Assembly: GCA_023053575.1 (NCBI GenBank)
Contig: JAKZAP010000011.1
Coordinates: 868,001-932,000 of the forward strand
DNA length: 64,000 nucleotides
From: Branchinecta lynchi
Taxonomy: Eukaryota > Arthropoda > Branchiopoda > Anostraca > Branchinectidae
Direction: 5' to 3'
Below are positions 10,501 through 22,500 of this stretch, one piece after another; positions within the stretch are counted from its first letter, which is position 1, and every line of letters starts with the position of its first letter. The notes beneath the pieces are model-generated. The model made no database searches, was not told the DNA's origin, and worked only from the letters and a program-made list of their open reading frames with translations. A program made the position numbers and the translations under genes.

Positions 10501-13500
10501 TCACGAAAGGAAAAAAAAACATCAAAAAGTACTAACTTATCGGTTATTGTACAACTAAACAAATGCTGGAACAAAACTCCTTCTATATCTTTCAAGAAGA
10601 GGGGCCACAGGGGCTAGTTTGGGGATTTTCAGCGATTTCTCTTGCTGGGGTACGTATAGGAGAATGGGGGTGGGAGAATATAACGTAATCGGGGAACAGA
10701 TAGGGTTATGATACCGAAATCGATGCTAAGGCGGGTTCGTCTCTCTTCCAGGATAGCGAGCTTGAACCTTTTTAGTAGGTAACTGTAGGGCACTTTACCC
10801 TCCCCGTTAATAATCATGAGGGCCCTTTTTGGATGTTCTCGATACGGTATGTGTGTTCTGAAGAAAGCCCGAAGTGCCAAACAGGACAAGCGTATTCAAG
10901 AATAGGTCTGACAAAACTAATGTACATTTGGAGGAGGTCTTTAGAAGGGCCAGAAAATTGTATAAGTAGTTTCAAAACGGCAATACATGGGGAGGCTTGT
11001 TTTAAAATATTTTTGATGTGGGCATCCCATTTTAAATCATTGGTCAAAAGTAACTCAGTTTTATTTTTTTAACGGGGATTTCTGGAGGAATGGGGTCAAG
11101 AAAAGGCTGGGGTAGATTTTAAAAAGTTAACTGTCATAATTGAAGATTTCTTGGAGTTGACTTTCATTTGCGACAGAGCAGCTTCCTGGGTAATGTCATC
11201 GAGAATGGTCATTGCTGAGCTCCTGATCTTAGACTTGGGAAGATATTACATCTTGTGAGATCCCTGATGCTAAGGTTTCTCTGTTTCAATTAAATTAATG
11301 AAACAACACACGTCTTTTTTCCCTGAAGTAACAACAAAGTTTTTCTCTTCCGATAAAGCTTATATCACTGAAAAGATAAAAGCACTCGTTCAACAAAAAT
11401 TAAAACTGTTTCGTCATGGAAAAAAAGATGCTGCAACTACTTTGCGTAAAATAATAAAGAAGAGACGAGCTGCGTCCAATTATGAAAGGACCAAATTAAA
11501 TGTTCTTAAAGAAAGTAAGCCCCGCCAGCGGTTTAGAAAAGCTAAGGAGCTTGGTGGTCGTACGCACAAGAATCTGGATTTCTACTTGGACGAGCCACCT
11601 GTGTTTAAAGGTTTCGTTTTCGCTTTTAAGTTTGTGGCTTAATAAATTTGCTCCTAACGCTCTCATAGGTAACACAAGGTATTATACATGGGTTTCCGAT
11701 AATACTTCTTTCGTCGTTCTTTTGTTTAAATAGAAAGTTGCATAAAATGCACTTATCGTCATCGCGCTTCCTGAATAACTTCCATTGTCCCAAGTCCCAA
11801 CACAGAAAAAACAAGACCAAAGGTTTCGATGGGATCCCAAAAATTCAATATCTGATCCAGACAACTGGGTCTCGTCTTAGCCAGATCCAGTCTTCGCCAG
11901 ACTCCTTGAACATTTTTACAATTAAAATTCAGAAACAGATTAAGGCCAAATAGCTAATCACCTGAGAAAACCAAGTTCAGATTTGGATTCAGCATGTGTG
12001 TTTACCCCTATAAATCATATTTGTTTTGACGAAAACTTCCTGCCACTTCTGCCAATTTCCCGGTTCCGGCCGAACTCCAGAACTACTTGTCCGGCGAAAA
12101 AAGAAAGCTCAAAGACGAAATCAGGGTATCTTCTTTCCCCAGTAATGAACATCTAATCAACTTCAAATAGAAATTTAGCTTATAACACATTTTCCGATTC
12201 CAGCCGGATTCCGGTCGAACTATATGTCCGGGTAAAATACGATTGTCATACAGGGACTCAGCATCTCTTCTTACCCCTAAATCGCTTATCTAATCAACTA
12301 GAAATAAAACTTTGACTTCCAACAGTTTTCCGGTTTTGGCCGGATTCCGGACGAACTACATGTCCGGGTAGAAACTTGTTTTCACATAAGTGTTCAGCAT
12401 GTCTTCTTGCCCTAAATCGAACATCTAATCAACTCCAAATAAAACTTTTAATTTTGACAAACTTTCCGGTTTGGGCCGGATTCCGGTCGAAATACTTGTC
12501 CGTCGAGAAAATAGTTTTCACCATCGTCTTCAGCATGTCTTCCTACCTCTAAATCGAACATTTAATCAACTTCAAATAATACTTTTACTTTCAACAAACT
12601 TTCCGGTTTGGGCCGGATTCCGGACGAAATACTTGTCCGTCGAGAAAATAGTTTTCACCATCGTCTTCAGCATGTCTTCCTACCCCTAAATCGAACATCT
12701 AATCAATTTCAAATAAAACTTTTATTTTCAACAAACTTTCCGGTTTGGGCCGGATTCCGGGCGAAATACTTGTCCGTCGAGAAAATAATTTTCACCATCG
12801 TCTTCAGCATGTCTTCCTACCCCTAAATCGAACATCTAATCAACTTCAAATAAAACTTTTACTTTCAACAAACTTTCCGGTTTTGGCTGGATTCCGGATT
12901 CCGAAATACTTGTCCGTCGAGAAAATAGTTTTCACCATCGTCTTCAGCATGTCTTCCTACCTCTAAATCGAACATTTAATCAACTTCAAATAAAACTTTT
13001 ACTTTCAACAAACTTTCCGGTTTGGGCCGGATTCCGGGCGAAATACTTGTCCGTCGAGAAAATGGTTCTCACCATCGTGTTCAGCATGTCTTCTTACCCT
13101 ATAATCGACTATCACGTTAGCTGTTTCAAAATATTTTTTTTGTCCCTTAATTTGAATCCCCTCCCCCACCCCTAAATGTAGAGCTACAAAGCCCATCTAC
13201 GAACTTGACTGGTCCGACGACCCAACGAACCCTCACACCAAGTTTCATCAAAATATCTCATTCCCTTCGAGAGTTATCGTGCTTACAGACGGACGGACGG
13301 ACAGACGGACAACTTTTGCAATGTCATAGGTATCCCTCCACTTACGTTTTGGGATCCCAAAAACCTTCCCTGTCTCCTCCATGTGCACGGCTCATCTTAG
13401 CGGTGGTACAATTTTCTCAATCCGCCCCTGCACGAAAAGACCACTTGCTAAGTTTTGACGTCTCGAATGCCTTGAGCGTAGTGGGAGGAGCTGTGACTGG

Positions 13501-16500
13501 CCCGTTTTCGATACATGGGAAGCATACAGCTTGTTATTACTCCCTAGTGTTATTTTGCTCCGGTTTTAACTACAGATAAATTATGAGGATACTGCGTCTT
13601 GAACACTAATACTCCTTTCATATATTCACCGTTACTCTGCTAGTCAAATACTTTTAGAAAATGAAATTGAATCTTTTGATGTTGTGAGACGGAAAGCTAT
13701 GCTAGAAATTTTCTCAAATATCCACTCTTGAAGGCAGTTGCGGTAATGCAGAATCCCGTTCCGGCCATTTTTACCGCCTTTTCCGTCGACTGTGCTATTG
13801 CCCCGAGTCGCCGAATGGATGAAATGGAATGGATACATATTGAGTAAAAAATAGTCCTGTTTAGTGCAATTCTAATGTCATGTGTAATATCACAAGTTAG
13901 ATAAATTGAATGAAAAGCAGAACAGTAGCATAACTGAAATTTATTTTCTTCATTATGCTCTTGAAGTACTGGAATATTGTTGCCTTATCTCAAATTTGTT
14001 GTTCGTGGTTGCTTAGGGAACATTTTCATTAGTTGCGTTTTTACAGATACCATGGTATCTGTTACCACGGTAACTGGATCTGCAATTAGTCGTTTTCGCA
14101 GTCACCGTGGTATCTGATATACGGGTGCTCTGCAAAAATGACAATTGCCAAAATTCCGCTTATCCCGGTCATCCCAAAAGAAAAACTGATATTCGGTCAC
14201 ATCACTAAGTGCCAAACTTCTTTCCCACCACTTTGACAAAAATTGATGAAACTGAGATGACTTTTTCAAATACCACGATCAGTAACCATGGTCGGACCGT
14301 GGTATCTGAATATCAGATACCACGATCACTGGCCAGATACCACGATAACTGCAAAAACGCCTTTTGACCATGGTATTATCAGATACCACGATAACTGCAA
14401 AAACGACTTTAGGCCGTGGTATCAGATACCATGGTATCTGCAAAAACAAAACTATTATATCTTCATGCTCGCTCTTGTAGGATCACACTGCCATAATGAC
14501 CTGGGAGGACAACGCGGATCTGCGAGCGAGGTTAGAGACGATCGACCTGCCCAAGTTCGAAGATCGACGCATCCGTGTCGGTCCGGCAGAGCTTGGGCTC
14601 CGTGCAAACGTCAGGATGATGATGCCACAAACTTACGACCCGCTCAACCCCACTGCCAAGAAGTATCCAGTGCTTGTTTACGTGTAAGTCACATTTAGTG
14701 TTTGAGGATGATAGAACTCGATTATTAAAGCGGACAACAAAAAATGGCCTTTCTACCACCCACACAATGATAACGATCCCTACTGCCACTATGTATGTTC
14801 GAAACCATAAAAAACACCGTCAGACAATGAGCAAATTAAAAAAAACGTACCAAATATCCTAGGGTTGAAACAATTGGGTCTTGACTAAATCTCAGCCGAT
14901 TATCCGGGACAGCCGTTATGGCACGTTGGGACCCAATGGTCAAAATAATAATTTCCGCCTATTCCTCCAACGGTTTATTACAAATACAAATAAATACAAA
15001 AAAACAAGACCAGTGTGGTGCTCCTGAAGACATAATAAAAATAATCAACAGCTTCATACAGTTGATTCCAGTTGTTTTTTTTACAATCTTCTTTTTGGGA
15101 TCCCAAAACGTAAGTGGAGGGATACCTATGACATCGCAAAAGTTGTCCGTCTGTCCGTCCGTCCGTCCGTCCGTCCGTCCGTCCGTCCGTCCGTCCGTCT
15201 GTCCGTCCGTCTGTAAGCACGATAACTCTCGAAGGGAATGAGATATTTTGATGAAACTTGGTGTGAGGGTTCGTTGGGTCGTCGGACCAGTCAAGTTCGT
15301 AGATGGGCTTTGTAGCTCTACATTTAGGGGTGGGGGAGGGGATTCAAATTAAGGGACAAACAAAATATTTTGAAACAGCTAATGTGATAGTCGATTATGG
15401 GGTAAGAAGACATGCTGAACACGACGGTGAAAACCATTTTGTCATCGGACAAGTAGTTCGCCCGGAATCCGGCCAAAACCGGAAAGTTTGTTGAAAGTAA
15501 AAGTTTTATTTGAAGTTGATTAGATGTTCGATTTAGGGGTAGGAAGACATGCTGAAGACGATGGTGAAAGTTATTTTCTCGACGGACAAGTATTTCGCCC
15601 GGAATCCGGCCAAAACCGGAAAGTTTGTTGAAAGTAAAAGTTTTATTTGAAGTTGATTAGATGTTCGATTTAGGGGTAGGAAGACATGCTGAAGACGATG
15701 GTGAAAGTTATTTTCTCGACGGACAAGTATTTCGCCCGGAATCCGGCCCAAACCGGAAAGTTTGTTGAAAGTAAAAGTTTTATTTGAAGTAGATTAGATG
15801 TTCGATTTAGGGGTAGGAAGACATGCTGAAGACGATGGTGAAAACTATTTTGTCGATGGACAAGTATTTAGCCCGGAATCCGGCCCAAACCGGAAAGTTT
15901 GTTGAAAGTAAAAAAATTATTTGAAGTTGATTAAATGTTCGATTTAGAGGTAGGGAGACATGCTGAAGACGATGGTGAAAGCGATTTTCTCGAAGGACAA
16001 GTATTTCGACCGGAATCCGGCCCAAACCGGAAAGTTTGTCAAAATTAAAAGTTTTATTTGGAGTTGATTAGATGTTCGATTTAGGGCAAGAAGACATGCT
16101 GAACACTTATGTGAAAACAAGTTTCTACCCGGACATTTAGTTCGTCCGGAATCCGGCCCAAACCGGAAAACTGTTGGAAGTCAAAGTTTTATTTCTAGTT
16201 GATTAGATAAGCGATTTAGGGGTAAGAAGAGATGCTGAGTCCCTGTGTGACAATCGTATTTTACCCGGACATATAGTTCAACCGGAATCCGGCTGGAATC
16301 AGAAAATTTGTTATAAGCTAAATTTCTATTTGAAGTTGATTAGATGTTCATTACTGGGGAAAGAAGATACCCTGATTTCGTCTTTGAGCTTTCTTTTTTC
16401 GCCGGACAAGTAGTTCTGGAGTTCGGCCGGAACCGGGAAATTGGCAGAAGTGGCAGAAAGTTTTCGTCAAAACAGATATGACTTACAGGGGTAAACACAC

Positions 16501-19481
16501 ATGCTGAATCCAAATCTGAACTTGGTTTTCTCAGGTGATTAGCTATTTGGCCTTAATCTGTTTCTGAATTTTAATTGTAAAAATGTTCAAGGAGTCTGGC
16601 GAAGACTGGATCTGGCTAAGACAAGACCCAGTTGTCTGGATCAGATATTGAATTTTTGGGATCCCATCGAAACCTTTGGTCTTGTTATAGTTAGATAGTT
16701 CTAACTGTTTTTTTTTTGTTTGTTTTTTCCTAAACCACTTCATTATTCGCCCGACCTATAAAGATAAATAAAACAATTTTAAATATTCTTCGACCCCAGG
16801 CTGACTTTGAAAAATTGTTTGAATATAAAAATTTTGTTTACAACCGTCGCGATATCTTATAATTCTTTGCTAATCAAACACATAAAATTCCGTCATCTGG
16901 AAAAGAAGACTTTCTGAGTGGGTTTTTTTCGAGCCAAAACAGCAACCCGGCAATCAAGTTAAATCTAAAATAAACTGGTGGCTTTCGATCAGTAAGAGAA
17001 GGTAAACAGAATGTTTGGACTAGGTGTTTAATCAATCAAGGACTTTTAATACTCCGATTATTTGTCGGCGAACGAGACATTTCAAAGTATTTCCCAAGTT
17101 TGAAACATAGAAATCCGTATTAGTGAAAACATATAGTATCAGGCTACGAACGAAAAAAATAAAGAAAATGCAATAAATGGCAATTGAGCAAAAGTCAACG
17201 AGTTTAACTTTGGTTCAGATGGTGTCCAAGATTTCTATTATGGGGTTCAAGTATATCTTATTTTTTTAGCTCACCTGTTCGGGTCCTTCAAAAGATCATG
17301 TATCATCGACCGATTTGAATGGTAATGGTTGTGCTTGCATAGGCACTTAGGTAGCGTTTACACGGACAAGAAATCGCGTCGAGAAGAGAGGAATTCCGGT
17401 TGAATATTATTTAGCTCAATTTCAGAATCTTCAAGAAACCACTATAACGATTTTAGTATAATTTACGGCCTTTGTTTATTTTGTTTATTATTGTGATCTA
17501 GTTTACGTCCTTAATTCTTTGAACTTACGGGAATTAACAGAAGGAACAGAAAACACTACCTAGATACCGTCAGCGTTCTAAACCGTGATTTCTGTCCTCT
17601 TAGGCTTGATCTAACAAAATGAAAGAAAGGGGCATCGAACCTAACAGTAAATAATTAATATTATTTTTACGCATTTTCCCATGTGCCTACTACAATAAAA
17701 ACATTTTGTTAGATCCATAGCAGATCCATAGTCAAACTATGATCCCAGCCTCCCCATGTCGGGCGCTTCCGACCCGCGCCCCTAGTTGACCCGCGGTCGG
17801 ATCGAGTCGTGGCTTCATCTTGGGTCTTGTGTGTGTGTGTGGGGGGGGGGGGGGGGGGTCTAGACGTTGCAAATGCTAGAATGCTTATGATATAACTCCT
17901 TTAAGGTGAGCTTGGTTTCAACACCTTCCCAAGAAATGAATAGGTACGAAACCTGTTTACTTGTTAATCGAGTTACCGGAGTAACATGACATCGGTATCG
18001 CGAGGCAAGGTCCAAATAACCTTGTTACAGTTTCAGTATTCCGAAATCTTGAGCATGTGATTACGGGTCCTTGAATTAAAATGGCTGACAACGAGGATAT
18101 TTGGTAATGACATATTCTCGTGAAACATAACGCGGGACGTCCCCCCCCCCCCCCCCCCGAATGTTGTCGACCAGTTGGTAAAAAATAGCCGAGTGGGCAC
18201 GAGGCCGCGATTTTTCGTGAAAACAATCGATTTTTGGGATCCTAAAACGTAAGTGGAGGGATACCTAGACATCGTAAAAGTTGTCCGTCTGTCCGTCTGT
18301 TAGCACGATAACTCTCGAAGGGAATGAGATATTTTGATGAAACTTGGTGTGAGGACTCTTTGGGTCAAGGGTAAGGTAAGTTCGTAGATGGGCTCTGTAG
18401 CCCTACATTTAGGGGTGGGGAAGGGGGTTCAAATTAAGGGGCAAACAAACTATTTTTAAACAGCTAATGTGATAGTTGGTTATGGGGTAAGAAGACATGC
18501 TGACCAGGAATATGCAAACTATTTTCTCGTCCGACAAGTAGTACGCCCGGAATCCGGCAAAACCGGAAAGTTGGTTAAAAGTAAAAGTTTCATTTGAAGT
18601 TGATTAAATGTTCAGTTTAGGGGTAAGAAGACACGATGGTGAAAACCGTTTTTTCGCCGGACGAGTAGTTTTTCCGGAATCTGGCTAAAACCGGAAAATT
18701 GGTGAAAAGTAAAAGTTTGATTTGAAGTTGATTAAATGTTCGATTTGTAAGCAGACATGCTGAACGCTTGTGTGAAAAGCATTTTCTTACCGGACAACTA
18801 ATTTGCCCGGAATCCAGCCAAAACCGGATTTTTGTAAAGTAATAAGTTGTATTTGAAGTTGATTAGATTACAGATTTAGGGGTAAGAAGAGACGCTGATT
18901 CTGTATATGACAATCATTTTTTAACCGGACATATAATTCATCCAGAATCCGGTTGTAACCGTTATTGATTAGAAGCTAAAGTTTTATTTGAAATTGATTA
19001 GATGTGCTTTACTAATAAGGAGATACCGTACGCTGAATTCGATTCTGAATTTTGTTTTCTTGCTTGACAATAGTTGACAAGTAGTTCGCTCGCTCGGAAT
19101 ACGGCCGAAACCGGAAATTTGGCATAAGTAAAGCAGGAAGTTTCGATCAGTATCGTCAAAATAGATATGGCTTATAGAGGTATATTTGAACTTGGTTTTC
19201 TCTAATGATTAGCCTGGCGAAGACTGGATTTGGCGAAGACAAGACCCAGTTGTCTGGATCAAATATTAGATTTTTAGGATCCCATCGAAGCCTTAGGTCT
19301 TGTTTTCCTGGAAACAATCGGTTTCTCCGAAAATAGTCGATTTTTTCTAAGAAATAGTAGTTTTTCTTAAAATCAGCCGATTTGTGGTCAACCCAATCGT
19401 TTTTTTTTCTCAATAATAGTCGTTTTTATCGGCAAAAATAGTCGGTAAAATATGACCCACCAGCCGGTAAATACCTTGCCC

Positions 19482-19516
<35 letters not shown>

Positions 19517-22500
19517 AGCAGTTTCGCTAGTAACGCCTCTGCTTAAAATGGTCATAACAGAAATATTCTTGGCATTAGTTTTAATAATTAACACAAGTTC
19601 AGTGTAGGCTAGTAGCAAGAGTAAATCACAAACAAGGCCGTATCTTGAGGGGGTTGACCCCCTCTCCACCAACAAAATAACAATATAAAAATAATAATTT
19701 TTATCCTGCAAATTCGTCAACCCAGTTTTTAGACAGTATCATTCCAACATTTATTCATATCTTGTAAAGTGTATTAGGTCATTTGTTGTCGGTTTTTTGT
19801 GTACTTCATAAGTTTGTTATCCACCTCTACTAGCTTTAAGCTATTTTGGAACTAAATTTTATTGATTTTTCTTTAACCTTATCTATGTTCTTTTCTACTT
19901 AGGTTTTGGTTTTAGTGATAGATACAAATTAATCGATAACCTAGTTAGGTCCGACCCGCGGGGAGACCCCCCCCCCCCCCGAAATAAATCCTTGGACATG
20001 GCCCTGATCACAAAGAAATATCTTCCCGTAGGTATGGTGGTCCAAACTCCCAGCAGATCACGGATAGGTACAGCATTGCCTGGGGACACCATCTCGTATC
20101 CCGTGACGTCATCTATGCCCTAATTGACGGACGAGGTTCAGGTTATCAAGGAAACAACAACCTCTTCCAGATTAACCGAGGGATGGGAACGGTAGAAGTG
20201 GAAGATCAGATTGCCGTAATGAAGTAAGTTGTCAATGAAACGACCAAAGCATTATTGAAAAAGTACAAAAAATGTAGAGGGGAATGCCTTCTCTGGTATA
20301 ATGGCGACAAGCTAAAAGCTTAACGCTAAATGTAACAATAAATAAATAATATATTATAACTGTTATTAAAGTTTCAGGGAATAGGTCTAAAGTAGGAAAA
20401 TCTAGTTTAGAATGACTTACCCCTCTTGCTTATTCTGCCTTTTATAATATACTTAGCTTCCATATGGAATTATAAGCTTCTAAAAATCCCCACCTTTCTC
20501 CATTGTTTCGTTTCGTAACTATGAATGTTTAGCGCTTTTTCAGCCTTGCAGAGTTTTCCCTACACCCAACGAAAACTTCGCCGGAATCTTCAACGTCCGA
20601 TGACAACTCTTTCATACATAAGGATACATAAAAAGAAGTTTATTACTTCTTTTATTTGCTTAGTTTTCCCACTTTTTAACCAAGGCACGTTCAGTTTTCA
20701 AATGTTTTGCGCCCAGCCGCCGCGCAGGAGGGCTGGATATAGTCGACACTCGCTAACGAAAGAATCGCTAGTTTTAGGTGGAACGTAACGGTATTTCCAA
20801 AAATATTTTTTCTTATTCATTTCATAGCGAAAAGATCATTTCTAGTAAGAGTTGTGCTTTAAGTTTACCCGATGAAAATGTGTCTGTTAGCTGCTCCACT
20901 ATTCCCGAATAACGATTTTGTATGGTCTGAAAGATCATCCAAGTTTTTGGTAGTAATTTGGACTTGGGATTGCGGTAAAGAAATGGTACCACATGTGCCT
21001 GTTAAACTTTAAAAGTTCTGTCTTTGCTAAAGAAATTAGAGCTTGTCCTTTGCTCCTTTTTAAGTGGTGATGTTAGAAAGTTTGCCTACGGCAAAAAAGT
21101 CAACTTTTTAACTATAGCAGATAGACTTTGTTTTCAACGGCAATCAATAGTCCTTGCTGAGCTGATCAAAGTATATGTCATTCGTTGTTAGGTACACAAA
21201 TTCCTTCATGAGATAAACTATTTGAACGTTTCGAGGGGTTGAGAACTTCAGTAGTAAGGTACGCACTGAAACCAACAATCGGCTGTTAGACGATAATCAT
21301 CTTCGGCGATGAGGGGTTTTGCAACTTTTGGTAGTTGGTGTACCTGTTATTTGTTTCCGGTGTATTTGATGGTAAGAACAATTTGGTTCCCATTTGTAAG
21401 ACATGTGGGGGACTTGTAAGTAACAATCGGCTGTTAGGCCATAATCATCTTCGGCGGTGAGGGCTTTGCAACTTTTGCTAGTTGTTGTGCCTATTATTTG
21501 TTTACGGGGTATTTGATTTCTAACGCGGAAAGAGGGACTTGTAAGGAAGAATTGATTGCTAATGGGGGCTCATGAGGGGATAGAAATTTGTGCAAATTGG
21601 TGCACATTTTATTCGATGTCTGTAAATTTGACGGTTACAAAAATCTCCATTGCACTGTAACCTAGAATTAAAACTTTTCACAACGGGTACAAATGATAGT
21701 GTAAAACAATGAGGTAGTTTCGCAATAATTGATAGAGTGTCATCTATGTTATTTTGATCCTGAAAAGCTACGGATGGTTTTATAATACCAGCTTGGTTAT
21801 ATAAGATAATGTTCCAAGTTTTCATCCGTCACGATGTCTACGATTGAAAAGGACTAAGTTCAACTAGCTGCGAAGTTAATTTAGTCCCTTCTTCCGATAT
21901 CTTTTGTTGGTGTTTTTTGAACGCTGAGGAAAAACCTTTAATCATATGATTACTGATTGTGTTGTTCTTGGAACATTCCGTTTAGAAAGCTTCGATGGGC
22001 TGACCAGTCGGCGAAGCCGAACAGAGGTTGCCGTAACACTCCACCTTGCCAAGGCAACGTAGATCTAGTTTTAATATTCAGATTCAGCATGTCTCCTTGC
22101 CCCTAAACGAAACCTATAATCAACTTCAAATTAAACTTTTACTTTTTCCAAATTTTCGTTTTTTGCCGGATTCCGGGTGAATTACTTGTCCGGCGAGAAA
22201 ACAATTTTCATATTCCGATTCAGCATGTCCTCTTACCTTACTTTGCAACACCTCCCCCACCCTTGAATATATAGCCATTTGGCCCATCTACGAACTTGAC
22301 CTGCATTTTGACCCAAAGGATCCTCACACCAAGTTTGAACAAAGTATTGCAATCCGTTCGAGACGCGCTAAGATAGAGGAACAGGCGGACGGACGGACAT
22401 ACAACTTTACGAAGTCATAGGTATCCCGTCACTTAGCTTAGCCCAAAGAAATCAAATCCCTCGTCGGATTAAAAAAACAATATGTGTTTTCAGGTAATAC

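Noticed and set aside
11298..11642. A 114-aa host gene
   Set aside because: The basic linker-like sequence next to a LINE reverse transcriptase fragment points to transposon origin; there is no intact neighbour or splice structure.
12471..12966. Three similar 72-73-aa frames beginning MGRIP, 137 bp apart
   Set aside because: They follow exactly from the 137-bp family B unit (and reappear reversed at 15.5-16.0 kb). 137 is not a multiple of three, so they cannot form one repeat protein.
14288..14698. 136-aa frame spanning the exon c acceptor
   Set aside because: It runs through palindromic transposon sequence and then reads exon c in the wrong frame; the DPP4-homologous frame starts at the acceptor.
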